A stretch of DNA of 64,000 nt from Xanthobacter dioxanivorans. GTDB taxonomy: Bacteria > Pseudomonadota > Alphaproteobacteria > Rhizobiales > Xanthobacteraceae. The DNA lies in the NCBI RefSeq assembly GCF_016807805.1, contig NZ_CP063362.1, forward strand, positions 4,692,501 to 4,756,500, in the 5' to 3' direction. Under the pieces are notes generated by a model. It was not told the origin of the DNA, ran no database searches, and worked only from the letters and a program-made list of their open reading frames with translations. Positions 19,743 to 29,240 of this stretch are shown piece by piece; position 1 is the stretch's first letter, and every line of letters begins with the position of its first letter. A program made the position numbers and the translations under genes.

Positions 19743-21140
19743 TCAGCGATAGGTGACGGCGTGCACCGCCTCGATCACATCGGCGACCGATGGCAAAGCC
19801 AGTTTCTCGAGGTTGGCGGCATAGGGCATGGGCACGTCCTTGCCGGTCACCCGCAGCACCGGGGCGTCGAGCCAGTCGAAGGCCTTGTCCATGAGCTGGG
19901 CGGCGATCTCGGCGCCGATGCCCGATTGCGGCCAGCCCTCCTCCACCGTGACGCAGCGGCCGGTCTTCTTCACCGAGGCGACGATGCTCGCCACGTCCAT
20001 GGGGCGGATGGTGCGCAGGTCGATCACCTCCGCCTCGATCCCCTGCTTGGCCAGTTCCTCCGCCGCCTTCAGCGCATAGGTCATACCGATGGAGAAGGAG
20101 ACAAGGGTCACGTCCTTGCCCGGCCGGGCGATGCGGGCCTTGCCGATGGGCAGGACGTAGTCGTCCAGCTTCGGCACCTCGAAGGAGTGGCCGTAGAGGA
20201 TCTCGTTCTCGAGGAAGATGATGGGGTTGGGATCGCGGATGGCGGCCTTGAGCAGGCCCTTGGCGTCGGCGGCCGTATAGGGGGCGATCACCTTGAGGCC
20301 GGGGATCTGGCTGTACCAGGACGTGTAGTCCTGGCTGTGCTGGGCGGCGACGCGGGCGGCCGCGCCGTTGGGGCCGCGGAAGACGATGGAGCAGTGCACC
20401 TGCCCGCCGGACATGTAGAGGGTCTTGGCCGCCGAGTTGATGATGTGGTCGATGGCCTGCATGGCGAAGTTGAAGGTCATGAATTCCACGATGGGCTTCA
20501 GGCCCGCCATGGCCGCGCCGACGCCGAGGCCGGCGAAGCCGTGCTCGGTGATGGGCGTGTCGACCACGCGCCGGGCGCCGAACTCCTGCAGCAGCCCCTG
20601 GGTGATCTTGTAGGCGCCCTGATACTCGGCCACTTCCTCGCCCATGACGAAGACGTCGCCGTCGCGGCGCATCTCCTCGGCCATGGCGTCGCGCAGGGCC
20701 TCGCGCACGGTCTGGGTGACGAACTCGGTGCCGGCCGGCACCTCCGGATCGGGCAGGGAGGCGACCTGCGGCGGGGCGGCCACCGCCGAAGGGGCGGGCG
20801 TCGCCGGAGCAGCGGGGGCGGCGGCGGCGACGGGAGACGGCGCGCTCTCGGCGGCCTTCGCGACAGGCGCGGGGGCCGGCGCGGCGCTGGCATCCTCGCC
20901 GTCGGCGAGGATGGTGGCGATGGGCGTGTTCACCGCCACGTCCTGCGACCCCTCGGGAATGAGGATCTTGCCGAGGATGCCCTCGTCGACCGCCTCCACC
21001 TCCATGGTGGCCTTGTCGGTCTCGATCTCGGCGAGGACGTCGCCGGATTTCACGACGTCGCCTTCCTTCTTGACCCACTTGGTGAGGTTGCCCTTCTCCA
21101 TGGTGGGAGACAGGGCCGGCATGAGGATTTCGATGGCCAT
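19743..21140 (-). CDS. pdhB: Pyruvate dehydrogenase E1 beta subunit with N-terminal lipoyl domain
   Basis: At 465 residues this protein is ~130 longer than an ordinary E1 beta. The extra N-terminus is a complete lipoyl domain ([17 protein letters not shown], Lys43 in [10 protein letters not shown]) followed by an Ala/Pro linker. The E1 beta body starts near residue 145 and includes [32 protein letters not shown] and [17 protein letters not shown]. This fusion is a known alphaproteobacterial form. The two lipoyl domains of E1 beta and E2 are nearly identical in their first ~50 residues, a sign of duplication or gene conversion. Confidence 0.97.
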   Translation of the reverse strand: MAIEILMPALSPTMEKGNLTKWVKKEGDVVKSGDVLAEIETDKATMEVEAVDEGILGKILIPEGSQDVAVNTPIATILADGEDASAAPAPAPVAKAAESAPSPVAAAAPAAPATPAPSAVAAPPQVASLPDPEVPAGTEFVTQTVREALRDAMAEEMRRDGDVFVMGEEVAEYQGAYKITQGLLQEFGARRVVDTPITEHGFAGLGVGAAMAGLKPIVEFMTFNFAMQAIDHIINSAAKTLYMSGGQVHCSIVFRGPNGAAARVAAQHSQDYTSWYSQIPGLKVIAPYTAADAKGLLKAAIRDPNPIIFLENEILYGHSFEVPKLDDYVLPIGKARIARPGKDVTLVSFSIGMTYALKAAEELAKQGIEAEVIDLRTIRPMDVASIVASVKKTGRCVTVEEGWPQSGIGAEIAAQLMDKAFDWLDAPVLRVTGKDVPMPYAANLEKLALPSVADVIEAVHAVTYR

Positions 21141-21145
21141 GGCTG

Positions 21146-21502
21146 TCAGCTCTTGGTGGGCGCGTTCGCGGGGGCGGCCGGCGCGGGGCCGGCCGGGGCC
21201 GCGTGATCACGCTTGAAGGTGAGATTGGTGTAGGCGGAGATGGACGCGATCGCGATGGTCAGGGACACGAAGAAGGCGATGGACGCCTTGCCGGTGCGCA
21301 CCGCATCGGCATCCGCATCGGAACCCAGGCGCTTCACCGCGAAGGGCCAGAGGACCAGCAGGGCATAGCTGCCGGGGCCGCCACCCCGCCCCGCCGCGGC
21401 GTTGGCGGCGAGGGCGGCGCGCCCGCCGCGCACGGCCATCGCCCACGCGCCGAGGGCCGCGAACAGCGCGACGCCGGCAAGGATGTAGAAAAGGTCGGCC
21501 AC
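21146..21502 (-). CDS. Small membrane protein of unknown function between pdhA and pdhB
   Basis: I do not recognise this 118-residue protein. It has a hydrophobic N-terminal segment ([19 protein letters not shown], ~residues 6-24), a Gly/Ala-rich loop, a short hydrophobic stretch ([12 protein letters not shown], ~45-56), a membrane helix ([19 protein letters not shown], ~73-91) and a Pro/Ala-rich tail. The gene is 5 bp upstream of pdhB and 10 bp downstream of pdhA, so it must be transcribed with them. Codon use matches the neighbours. A membrane anchor or assembly role for the complex is only a guess. Confidence 0.7.
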   Translation of the reverse strand: MADLFYILAGVALFAALGAWAMAVRGGRAALAANAAAGRGGGPGSYALLVLWPFAVKRLGSDADADAVRTGKASIAFFVSLTIAIASISAYTNLTFKRDHAAPAGPAPAAPANAPTKS

Positions 21503-21512
21503 GGCGCGCCGC

Positions 21513-22520
21513 TCAGCGCAGGATGTCCGTGTACAGCTCGGCGATGTCGGGCTCCGGCTCGTGACCGGCGAAGTCGGCCGCCTCGTTGACGATCTCGCGC
21601 ACCTCGGCGTCGGTCTTCTTCAGCTCGTCCTCGCTGGCATTGTGGCTCTCGAGGAGGCGGGTGCGGACCTGCTCGATGGGATCGTGCTCGGTGCGCATCT
21701 TCTGCACCTCCTCCTTGGACCGGTATTTCGCCGGGTCCGACATGGAGTGGCCGCGATAGCGGTAGGTCTGCATCTCGAGGATGTAGGGGCCGTTGCCCTC
21801 GCGGGCGAAGGCCAGCGCCCGCTCGCCGGCGGCGAACACCGCCCGCACGTCCATGCCGTCCACCTGCTCGCCGGGGATGTTGAAGGACGTGCCGCGCTTG
21901 GAGAAGTCCTGCTGGGCCGAGGCGCGGGAGACCGAGGTGCCCATGGCGTACTTGTTGTTCTCGATCACGTACACGACCGGCAGCTTCCACAGCTCGGCCA
22001 TGTTGAAGCTCTCGTAGACTTGGCCCTGGTTGGCCGCGCCGTCGCCGAAATAGGTGACGGAGACGTTGCCGTTCTCGCGGTAGCGGTCGGCGAAGGCGAG
22101 GCCGGTGCCCAGCGATACCTGCGCGCCGACGATGCCGTGGCCGCCGAAGAACTGCTTCTCGATGCTGAACATGTGCATCGAGCCGCCCTTGCCCTTGGAA
22201 TAGCCGCCGCGCCGGCCGGTGAGCTCGGCCATCACGCCGCGCGCGGCCATGCCGGTGGCCAGCATGTGGCCGTGGTCGCGATAGCCGGTGATCACCTGGT
22301 CGCCCGGCTTCATCGCCATCTGCATGCCCACCACCACGGCCTCCTGGCCGATATAAAGGTGGCAGAAGCCGCCGATGAGACCCATGCCGTACATCTGCCC
22401 CGCCTTCTCCTCGAAGCGGCGGATGAGCAGCATCTCGCGATAGGCCGAGAGATCCTGTTCCTTGGTGAAGCCGGCGGGGGCCGCGGGCTCGGCGGCGCGG
22501 GCGGAAGGTTTCTTGGCCAT
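21513..22520 (-). CDS. pdhA: Pyruvate dehydrogenase E1 alpha subunit
   Basis: The 335-residue subunit carries the thiamine diphosphate motif GDGAANQG (residues 159-166) extended by QVYESFNMAELWKLPVVYV, and the loop YRYRGHSMSDPAKYR (~residue 253) that is a phosphorylation site in mitochondria. The N-terminus has a short Ala/Pro leader before FTKEQDLSAYREM, as usual in Alphaproteobacteria. It decarboxylates pyruvate with E1 beta. It is the first gene of the operon; the upstream AT-rich region holds repeated TGAAC half-sites. Confidence 0.97.
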   Translation of the reverse strand: MAKKPSARAAEPAAPAGFTKEQDLSAYREMLLIRRFEEKAGQMYGMGLIGGFCHLYIGQEAVVVGMQMAMKPGDQVITGYRDHGHMLATGMAARGVMAELTGRRGGYSKGKGGSMHMFSIEKQFFGGHGIVGAQVSLGTGLAFADRYRENGNVSVTYFGDGAANQGQVYESFNMAELWKLPVVYVIENNKYAMGTSVSRASAQQDFSKRGTSFNIPGEQVDGMDVRAVFAAGERALAFAREGNGPYILEMQTYRYRGHSMSDPAKYRSKEEVQKMRTEHDPIEQVRTRLLESHNASEDELKKTDAEVREIVNEAADFAGHEPEPDIAELYTDILR

Positions 22521-22637
22521 CGGCGTCCTCAGGAAGCGCTGGAATTGCGCCTTCCTAGCCCACCTCCCGCCGCCCTCAAAGAGGGAAATTAAATCTGCTG
22601 CACCGCAACATGTTGCAAATGCTTGATTTTGCTATAT

Positions 22638-22684
22638 TGAACTGAAAAATAGTTCACATAGATAATGAACCCATTTGCAGTTCA
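22638..22684 (-). promoter_or_regulatory. Repeated TGAAC/GTTCA half-sites upstream of pdhA
   Basis: In a rare AT-rich stretch, four half-sites alternate in orientation: TGAACT (22638-22643), AGTTCA (22651-22656), TGAAC (22666-22670) and AGTTCA (22679-22684). The first two form a perfect inverted repeat with a seven-base spacer. The spacing suggests a dimeric regulator at the pdhA promoter. The regulator is unknown, and the E. coli PdhR consensus does not match. Confidence 0.4.
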
Positions 22685-22996
22685 TTTGCTGCGAAGCAGC
22701 ACCAGATCCTTGGCGTTGATGAAATTGAGCTGCCGGCGCCCCTCCTCGTCCAGCATGTCCGGATCGAGCTGGGTGGGGGCGAGCAGGGACACCTTGTTCT
22801 CGAAGGCGCGACGCTGGGCCTTCAGGGCGTCGAGCTCCTCCTGCGCCTCCTTGATCTCCTGGTCGAAGTTCCGCCGGGCCAGCAGGCCGTGGTCGCCGTT
22901 ATAGGCGTGATAGGCGAAATAGCCGATGACCGCCGCCGCCCCGAGGTGGAGCGCGAGGGTGGCGAGGACGTTCTGGAGGCGCGAGCGGCTCTGCAT
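22682..22996 (-). CDS. ftsB: Septum formation initiator FtsB/DivIC family protein
   Basis: From the ATG at 22996 the protein has 104 residues, the usual size for FtsB. It has a short basic N-terminus (MQSRSRLQNVLA), one membrane helix (~residues 10-30), the YNGDHGLLARRNFDQEI segment and a coiled coil (~45-75) of EAQEELDALKAQRRAFENKV. In divisomes FtsB bridges FtsL and FtsQ. It stands upstream of the pdh operon on the same strand, as is common in Alphaproteobacteria (next to eno/pdh). An upstream in-frame start at 23077 is less likely. Confidence 0.85.
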   Translation of the reverse strand: MQSRSRLQNVLATLALHLGAAAVIGYFAYHAYNGDHGLLARRNFDQEIKEAQEELDALKAQRRAFENKVSLLAPTQLDPDMLDEEGRRQLNFINAKDLVLLRSK

Positions 22997-23177
22997 GGGC
23001 GCATCCTGCAAGGTTTCGGTTTCCGCTGTCTTAAGACCTGCCGCCCGCCTCGCCACCAGGGCGCGACGCAAGAGCATGACGCACTCGGCGCGTCGCGGCC
23101 GGCGCCTGTTGCATCTTGCCGGCCGAGGGCGTCAATTGCGGGCGGACGCGAGGATCAGGACCGGGACCAACGCCGCC

Positions 23178-23906
23178 GTGGAATGGACCGACGAAGGCAT
23201 CGTGCTCGGTGTGCGCCGGCATGGAGAAGGCAACGCCATCGTCGAGTTGCTCACCCGCCGGCGTGGCCGCCATCTCGGCATGGTGCGCGGCGGAACCTCG
23301 CGGCGCCACGCATCCCTGCTCCAGCCCGGCAACAGCGTCGCCGCCACCTGGCGTGCGCGACTCGACGAGCATATGGGAAACTACGCGCTGGAGCCGTCCG
23401 TGGTGCGCAGCGACGTGCTGATGCGCGTGCCCCATGCCGCCTACGGCTTCACCCACATGGCGCAGATGCTCCATCTGCTGCCGGAGCGCGACCCCCACGA
23501 GGGCCTCTATTTCACCCTCGGCGCCATCCTCGACGCCTTCGAGCAGCGCGAGGCGGCCGGCATGCTGCTCGCCCGCTTCGAGCTGGCGCTGCTGGCCGAG
23601 ATGGGATTCGGCCTGGAGCTGGATACGTGCGCCGCGACCGGGCGCCGGGATGATCTGGTCTATGTCTCGCCGAGGAGCGGGCGGGCCGTCTGCCGGGAGG
23701 CCGGCGCGCCGTATTCCGAACGGCTGTTCGCCCTGCCGGGCTTTCTGATCGGGCAGGGTCCGACCGATCCCGAGGATGTGGAGGCGGCGCTGCGCCTCAC
23801 CGGGCACTTCCTGCTCGCCCGCGCGCTCGAGCCGCGCGGCCTCGGGTTTTCCGAGGCCCGCGCGGCTTTCCTTGGCGCCTGGCGCCGGGAGCCGGCGCCG
23901 GGCTAG
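23178..23906 (+). CDS. recO: DNA repair protein RecO
   Basis: Starting with the GTG at 23178 (MEWTDEGIVLGVRRHGEGNA) gives 242 residues, the normal alphaproteobacterial RecO length. Features are the OB-fold N-terminus, HLGMVRGGTSRR, and ALLAEMGFGLELDTCAATG, followed by the C-terminal helical domain. Only the first of the cysteines in the usual zinc site of the family is obvious here. RecO loads RecA on gaps with RecF/RecR. Frames that start further upstream would overlap the divergent ftsB gene. Confidence 0.92.
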   Translation: MEWTDEGIVLGVRRHGEGNAIVELLTRRRGRHLGMVRGGTSRRHASLLQPGNSVAATWRARLDEHMGNYALEPSVVRSDVLMRVPHAAYGFTHMAQMLHLLPERDPHEGLYFTLGAILDAFEQREAAGMLLARFELALLAEMGFGLELDTCAATGRRDDLVYVSPRSGRAVCREAGAPYSERLFALPGFLIGQGPTDPEDVEAALRLTGHFLLARALEPRGLGFSEARAAFLGAWRREPAPG

Positions 23907-23947
23907 GACCGATCGACCTTCAGTGTCCGCGTTTTTCTTCGGCCGCC

Positions 23948-24003
23948 GTCGTGCCCGGGCTTGTCCCAACCGCGTGGATGGCCGGGACAAGCCCGGCCAT
24001 GAC
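23948..24003. repeat. Intergenic inverted repeat with GGGACAAGCCCGG arms
   Basis: Arms of 20 bases (23948-23967 and 23984-24003) pair with two mismatches around a 16-base loop. The sequence resembles the palindromic element CGGGACAAGCCCGGCCATGAC that is frequent between genes in many Hyphomicrobiales. It lies between recO and the convergent small secreted protein gene. Confidence 0.65.
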
Positions 24004-24102
24004 GGTGGTGGAGATCATTTCCCCGATTCCAAGAAACGGGGAAGATCCAGAGCACGCGCCGTGCGTGATCCGATCATCAGCGTCATCGGCGCCGGCTCTC
24101 GC

Positions 24103-24348
24103 TCACCAGCGGCGGGGCGCCACCCAGACGTTGCGGCAGCGGGTCACCCAATGGGGACGCCCGTTCCACCAGCGGCGCACCTGATAGCAGCGGCGAACCC
24201 ATCGCACATCCTCGACCGCGGCCTGCGCCTGGGCGGGGCCGGCCAGCGCCGTCCCGCCGCCCGCAAGCGAACCGGCCGAGGCCGAAGGCACCGCACCAAG
24301 AAGCGCCAATGCAACGATGCCTCCCGCGGCCAAAACTGCCTTCCTCAT
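24103..24348 (-). CDS. Small secreted Trp/Arg/Cys-rich protein (paralogue A)
   Basis: An 81-residue protein from the ATG at 24348 with a signal peptide (MRKAVLAAGGIVALALLGAV, cleavage near SASA). The mature C-terminus is unusual: VRWVRRCYQVRRWWNGRPHW, then VTRCRNVWV and a final RRW. Two cysteines could form one disulfide. The pattern WVRRC-x6-WW-x-GR-x-HW-x2-RC is shared with the protein at 24683-24925. I know no characterised homologue. High Arg/Trp content recalls cationic membrane-active peptides, but that is inference. Frames reaching further upstream exist; the chosen start has the twin's N-terminus. Confidence 0.7.
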   Translation of the reverse strand: MRKAVLAAGGIVALALLGAVPSASAGSLAGGGTALAGPAQAQAAVEDVRWVRRCYQVRRWWNGRPHWVTRCRNVWVAPRRW

Positions 24349-24682
24349 TCTCGCTTCTCCTCTCGGAACGAACGCCCTTGCGTTCATTTCGCAAGGTAAT
24401 GAAAGGTTTTGGCGCGAAATTGTTCCAACTGAAAAATACGTATCTTGAGAACGTCATCAAAATTGGCTCAGGCGGATCTATTTCATGTCAACAAGCGGGC
24501 ATGAAGATATAAAAATAAACAACTGTTCATCTCTCTGTCCGGGCTGTGAAACTAATATGGCCCGCCGATGACAGGCATCGGGGGCCACTTTTTCACGCTC
24601 GGGATGCCGCGCGTGCTCCCCGTTCCCGAAGCACGCGCGGCGATGGTCGGGTCGGCTGCCGCCCGGTGGCGGCGGCTTCCTG
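24349..24682. other. 334-bp AT-rich gap between the two Trp/Arg-rich protein genes
   Basis: No gene is supported here. The stretch ~24395-24555 is clearly more AT-rich than the surrounding DNA and probably contains the promoter of paralogue A (minus strand). The part 24560-24682 is GC-rich and follows the stop of paralogue B. A transcript from paralogue B could continue into paralogue A. Confidence 0.4.
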
Positions 24683-24925
24683 CTACCAGCGGCGGCCCAC
24701 CCAGGCGCTGCGGCAGCGGGTCGACCAATGCCAGCGGCCGCCCCACCAGGTGCGGACGCGCCAGCACCGGCGCACCCAGTAGACATTCTCCGGCGTCGCC
24801 TGCTCGGCCGCCCCGCCGGCAAACGTGCCGCCACTGCCTGCAAGCGTTCCTGCGGTCGCGGCAGGCGCGCTGGCGAAAAGGGCGAGGGCCAGGATGCCAC
24901 CCGCAGCTAATGCCATCTTCCTCAT
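24683..24925 (-). CDS. Small secreted Trp/Arg/Cys-rich protein (paralogue B)
   Basis: An 80-residue protein with a signal peptide ([20 protein letters not shown], cleavage near ATA). The mature tail is [20 protein letters not shown], then STRCRSAWV and a final RRW. It aligns along its length with the protein at 24103-24348, including both cysteines and most Trp residues, so the two are tandem paralogues on the same strand. Function is unknown. A purine-rich site (gaggaga on the minus strand) precedes the start. Confidence 0.7.
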   Translation of the reverse strand: MRKMALAAGGILALALFASAPAATAGTLAGSGGTFAGGAAEQATPENVYWVRRCWRVRTWWGGRWHWSTRCRSAWVGRRW

Positions 24926-25204
24926 AGGCGTCTCCTCTCGGCTACGGGCCGAATCCGCCCGAGCGCGAAAGCTAGAACGCTACCAGGGCATCACTTTGTT
25001 CCCGCAGTCTCTTTCACCCCCGAAAAGTTGTGCGGCGACGGTTCCATGCTGCCGCCACGGCGCCGCCGGAGGGCCTCCCTCGCCGCGGATTTCGCGCTTT
25101 TGGCCAAAAACCTCGCATACACACGCGCAGCGCGCAGCGCCGCCCGTAGTGGCGGACACCAAGATGCGGCTTGTTCGTCGCCCGCGCGCGCGGTACTGGC
25201 AGGC

Positions 25205-27442
25205 ATGGCCACCCGCACACTTCCGCCCGGCGACGGGAACATCGAGAAAGTCACGCTCAAGGACGCTCTGGAAGAGCGCTACCTCGCCTACGCCCTCTCG
25301 ACCATCATGCACCGCGCCCTGCCCGATGCGCGCGACGGGCTGAAGCCCGTCCACCGCCGCATCCTGCACGCCATGCGCCAGCTGCGGCTCGATCCGGGCC
25401 AGGGTTTCAAGAAGTCGGCGCGCGTGGTCGGCGACGTGATCGGCAAGTTCCACCCGCACGGCGACCAGTCGGTCTACGACGCGCTGGTGCGCCTCGCCCA
25501 GGATTTCGCCCAGCGCTATCCGCTGGTGGATGGCCAGGGCAATTTCGGCAACGTGGACGGCGATAACGCCGCTGCCATGCGATACACCGAGGCCCGCCTC
25601 ACCGAGACCGCCCGCCTGCTGCTGGACGGCATCGACGAGGACGCGGTGGACTTCCGCCCCACCTATGACGGCTCCGAGGAAGAGCCGGTGGTGCTGCCGG
25701 CGGCCTTCCCGAACCTTCTCGCCAACGGCTCGCAGGGCATCGCGGTGGGCATGGCCACCTCCATTCCGCCGCACAATGCCGCCGAGCTGCTCGATGCCGC
25801 GCTCCACCTGATCGACAACCCGAACGCCCTCGCCTTCGACCTCCTGAAGTTCGTGCCGGGCCCGGACTTCCCCACCGGCGGCGTGCTGGTGGAGGATCAC
25901 GTGGGGGTGGCCGAGGCCTACGCCACCGGCCGCGGCTCGTTCCGCGTGCGGGCGCGCTGGGAGAAGGAGGAGACCGGACGCGGCACCTATGTGGTGGTAG
26001 TCACCGAGATCCCCTACGGCGTCGCCAAGTCGCGCCTCGTGGAGAAGATCGCCGAGCTGCTCACCGACAAGAAGCTGCCGCTTCTCGCCGACGTGCGCGA
26101 CGAGAGCGCCGAGGACATCCGCCTGGTGCTGGAGCCGCGCGCCCGCACGGTGGACGCCGAGGTTCTCATGGAGAGCCTGTTCAAGCTCACGGAGCTGGAG
26201 GCGCGCGTGCCGCTCAACATGAACGTGCTGGTGCGCGGGCAGGTCCCCAAGGTGCTGTCGCTGGCCGAGGCGCTGCGCGAGTGGCTCGACCACCGCCGCG
26301 ACGTGCTGCTGCGTCGCTCGCGCTACCGCCTCGACCAGATCGCCCACCGCATCGAGGTTTTGGGCGGCTATCTCGCCGCCTATCTCAACCTCGACGAGGT
26401 CATCCGCATCATCCGCGAGGAGGACGAGCCGAAGCAGAAGCTGATGCGCACCTTCGAGCTCACCGACGTGCAGGCGGAAGCCATCCTCAACATGCGCCTG
26501 CGCTCCCTGCGCCGGCTGGAGGAGATGGAGATCCGCAAGGAGCACGACGCCCTCGTCAAGGAGCAGGACGGGCTCAACAAGCTGGTGGCCTCCGAGGGCG
26601 CCCAGTGGAAGTCCATCGCGAAAGAAATCCGCGAGACCCGCAAGACCTACGGCCCCGACACCGCCATCGGCCGGCGCCGCACCACGTTTGCCGCCGCCCC
26701 CACGGTGCACGAGGACGCCTTCACCGAGGCGCTGGTGGAGCGCGAGCCCATCACCATCGTCGTCTCGGCCAAGGGCTGGATCCGCGCGCTGAAGGGCCAC
26801 GTGCAGGACCTCTCCAACCTCCAGTTCAAGGGCGACGACAGCCACGGCCACGCCTTCTTCGCCGAGACCACCTCCAAGGTGATGGTGTTCGCCTCCAACG
26901 GCCGCTTCTACACCCTGGACGCGGCCAAGCTGCCCGGCGGGCGCGGCCATGGCGAGCCGGTGCGCCTGATGATCGACCTGGAGCAGGAGGCCGAGATCGT
27001 CTCGGTCTTCACCTACCAGGCCGGACGCAAGCTGCTGGTGGCCTCCCGGCAGGGGCGCGGCTTCATGGTGGCGGAGGACGACTGCCTCGCCAACACCCGC
27101 AAGGGCAAGCAGGTGCTGGTCACCGACCCGCCGGACGCGGCCCTCGCCGTGCGCTTCGTGGACGGGGACTGGGTGGCGACCATCGGCGACAACCGCAAGC
27201 TGCTCTTGTTCCCGCTGAACCAGGTGCCGGAGATGGCGCGCGGGCGTGGCGTGCGCCTCCAGCGCTACAAGGAGGGCGGGCTCTCAGACCTCAAGGTCTT
27301 CTCCATGGCCGCGGGCCTCACCTGGGAGGACACGTCGGGCCGCACCTGGACGGTGACGGATCTCATCGAATGGCAAGGCGAGCGCGCCTCGGCCGGCCGC
27401 CTGCCGCCGAAGGGCTTCCCGCGTACCAACACCTTCTCCTGA
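25205..27442 (+). CDS. parC: DNA topoisomerase IV subunit A
   Basis: From the ATG at 25205 the protein has 745 residues, typical of alphaproteobacterial ParC (GyrA is ~900). It has the breakage-reunion domain motif [12 protein letters not shown], the active tyrosine in MRYTEARLT (Tyr127), and a shorter C-terminal beta-pinwheel lacking a GyrA box. It decatenates daughter chromosomes with ParE, which is not in the window. The residues at the quinolone-resistance position read [20 protein letters not shown], so the usual Ser/Asp contact pair is S/D-like (KSA..., HGDQ). Confidence 0.96.
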   Translation: MATRTLPPGDGNIEKVTLKDALEERYLAYALSTIMHRALPDARDGLKPVHRRILHAMRQLRLDPGQGFKKSARVVGDVIGKFHPHGDQSVYDALVRLAQDFAQRYPLVDGQGNFGNVDGDNAAAMRYTEARLTETARLLLDGIDEDAVDFRPTYDGSEEEPVVLPAAFPNLLANGSQGIAVGMATSIPPHNAAELLDAALHLIDNPNALAFDLLKFVPGPDFPTGGVLVEDHVGVAEAYATGRGSFRVRARWEKEETGRGTYVVVVTEIPYGVAKSRLVEKIAELLTDKKLPLLADVRDESAEDIRLVLEPRARTVDAEVLMESLFKLTELEARVPLNMNVLVRGQVPKVLSLAEALREWLDHRRDVLLRRSRYRLDQIAHRIEVLGGYLAAYLNLDEVIRIIREEDEPKQKLMRTFELTDVQAEAILNMRLRSLRRLEEMEIRKEHDALVKEQDGLNKLVASEGAQWKSIAKEIRETRKTYGPDTAIGRRRTTFAAAPTVHEDAFTEALVEREPITIVVSAKGWIRALKGHVQDLSNLQFKGDDSHGHAFFAETTSKVMVFASNGRFYTLDAAKLPGGRGHGEPVRLMIDLEQEAEIVSVFTYQAGRKLLVASRQGRGFMVAEDDCLANTRKGKQVLVTDPPDAALAVRFVDGDWVATIGDNRKLLLFPLNQVPEMARGRGVRLQRYKEGGLSDLKVFSMAAGLTWEDTSGRTWTVTDLIEWQGERASAGRLPPKGFPRTNTFS

Positions 27443-27446
27443 GCCC

Positions 27447-29240
27447 ATGGCCGCGCCGCCCGCCGATCCGGCATCGCCCGGGGATGCTGCCGGTAGCCGG
27501 CTGAAAGGGCTGCTGGCGGCGGCCCGGGCTTCGGCGCGGTCGCGGGAGACGGCGCTGGTCCTCATCGCCGCGGTGATGGGCGTGCTCGCCGGCGTCGCGG
27601 CGAGCGTCATGAGCCTCACCACCCAATGGATGCACGAGGTGCTCTTCGGCCTCGCCCCAGGCGAGCGCCTCAGCTCCTCCCCCGCCCTCCTCTCGCCCTG
27701 GCTGGTGCTGGTGCCGGCCATCGGCGGCGGGGCCATGGGGCTGATCGCGCTGGCGCTGAGGCGGTGGCGGCGGCGCGCCTTCGTCGACCCGATCGAGGCG
27801 AACGCGCTGCATGGCGGGCAGATGTCCCTGGTGGACAGCATCATCGTCGCGCTGCAGACCATGGTGTCCAACGGCTTCGGCGCCTCGCTGGGGCTGGAGG
27901 CGGGCTATTCACAGATCGGTTCTGGCATCGCCTCCCGGCTGGGGATGATCTTCCACCTGCGGCGCAACGACCTGCGCATCCTCGTGGGCGCGGGCGCGGC
28001 GGCCGGCATCGGCGCGGCGTTCGATGCGCCGCTGATGGGCGCATTCTACGGCTTCGAGATCGTCATCGGCGTCTATTCCATCCCCGCCGCCGCCCCCGTG
28101 CTCGCGGCCACGGTGATGGCGGTGATGACGGCGCGGCTGCTCGGCGCCCATGTGGAGCCGCTCCACATGCCCCTCGACGTGATGCTGCGGCCCATCGACC
28201 TTCTTCCCGTGGTCGGCCTCGGATTGCTCGCGGCCGGGGTCGCCATCCTCGTCATGCGCCTGGTGACCGGGGTGGAGGCGGCATTCGACAGGAGCCGCAT
28301 CCCGGCCCCGCTGCGGCCCGCCATCGCCGGCCTCGTTGTGGGGGCGCTGGCGCTCTACAGCCCGCAGGTGCTTTCCGACGGCCACGGCGCCCTGCACACG
28401 CAGGTGGGCAGCGCGGTGACGCTTTCGGTGGCGGTCATCTTCGGGTTCAAGATCCTGGCCTCGGCCCTGTCCATCGGCTCCGGCTTCCGCGGCGGCCTGT
28501 TCTTCGCGTCCCTGTTCCTCGGGGCGCTGCTGGGCAAGCTCTATGGGGCGGCGATCGGCATCGCCTTTCCCGGCCTCGGCCTCGATCCGGCCATTGCCGC
28601 GGTGGTGGGCATGGGGGCGCTGGCGGTGGGCATCATCGGTGGCCCCCTGACCATGAGCTTCCTGGTGCTGGAGATGACGCGCGACCTCGCCCTCTCGGGC
28701 TACGTGCTCGCGGCGGCGGTGGTCACCTCGCTCACGGTGCGCGAAACGTTCGGCTATTCCTTCTCCACCTGGCGCTTCCACCTGCGCGGCGAGAGCATCC
28801 GCAGCGCGCAGGACATCGGCTGGATGCGCGCGCTCACCGTCGCCCGCATGATGCGCACGGACATGCACACCTTCCCGCAGGATGGCACCATCGAGGCCCT
28901 GCGCGCCGCCTTCCCCCTGGGGTCCCAGCGCATCGTGGTGCTGGTGGACGGGGCCGGCGGCTATGCCGGGCTGGTGGCGTTGCCGGACGCCTACGCCGCC
29001 GACCGGAACCCCTCCGCCCCGGCCGCGGACCTCGCCCGCCATGGCGACCACATACTGCTGCCGGCCATGAACGTGAAGGAGGCCGCCCTCGCCTTCCAAG
29101 CCGCCCATGCGGAGGACCTCGCCGTGGTGGACGACCGCAACGGCCGTCATCTCGTCGGCCTGCTCGGCGAGGCGCACGTGCTGAAGCGCTACGCCGAGGA
29201 GCTGGACAAGGCCCGCCAGGGGCTCGGCGCCGAGGCGTGA
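27447..29240 (+). CDS. CLC-type ion channel/transporter with C-terminal CBS region, divergent signature motifs
   Basis: A 597-residue CLC-fold membrane protein (~residues 30-430) followed by a cytoplasmic region of ~160 residues resembling a degenerate CBS pair (from ARMMRTDMHTFPQDGTIEAL). The ion-binding motifs of classic CLC proteins are altered. GSGIP is replaced by a DPIEANALHGG region, GREGP by GLEAGY (the gating-type glutamate is kept) and GxFxP by GGLFFAS. The segment GSGFRGGLFFASLFLGALLG and FDAPLMGAFYGFE mark the family. The gene starts 4 bp after parC and could be co-transcribed. Ion specificity may not be chloride. Confidence 0.88.
   Translation: MAAPPADPASPGDAAGSRLKGLLAAARASARSRETALVLIAAVMGVLAGVAASVMSLTTQWMHEVLFGLAPGERLSSSPALLSPWLVLVPAIGGGAMGLIALALRRWRRRAFVDPIEANALHGGQMSLVDSIIVALQTMVSNGFGASLGLEAGYSQIGSGIASRLGMIFHLRRNDLRILVGAGAAAGIGAAFDAPLMGAFYGFEIVIGVYSIPAAAPVLAATVMAVMTARLLGAHVEPLHMPLDVMLRPIDLLPVVGLGLLAAGVAILVMRLVTGVEAAFDRSRIPAPLRPAIAGLVVGALALYSPQVLSDGHGALHTQVGSAVTLSVAVIFGFKILASALSIGSGFRGGLFFASLFLGALLGKLYGAAIGIAFPGLGLDPAIAAVVGMGALAVGIIGGPLTMSFLVLEMTRDLALSGYVLAAAVVTSLTVRETFGYSFSTWRFHLRGESIRSAQDIGWMRALTVARMMRTDMHTFPQDGTIEALRAAFPLGSQRIVVLVDGAGGYAGLVALPDAYAADRNPSAPAADLARHGDHILLPAMNVKEAALAFQAAHAEDLAVVDDRNGRHLVGLLGEAHVLKRYAEELDKARQGLGAEA

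Noticed and set aside
18321..21206. A 961-codon plus-strand open frame
   Set aside because: It is antisense to pdhC and pdhB, which have full motifs and ribosome binding sites. The reverse frame has low-complexity Gly/His/Arg composition.
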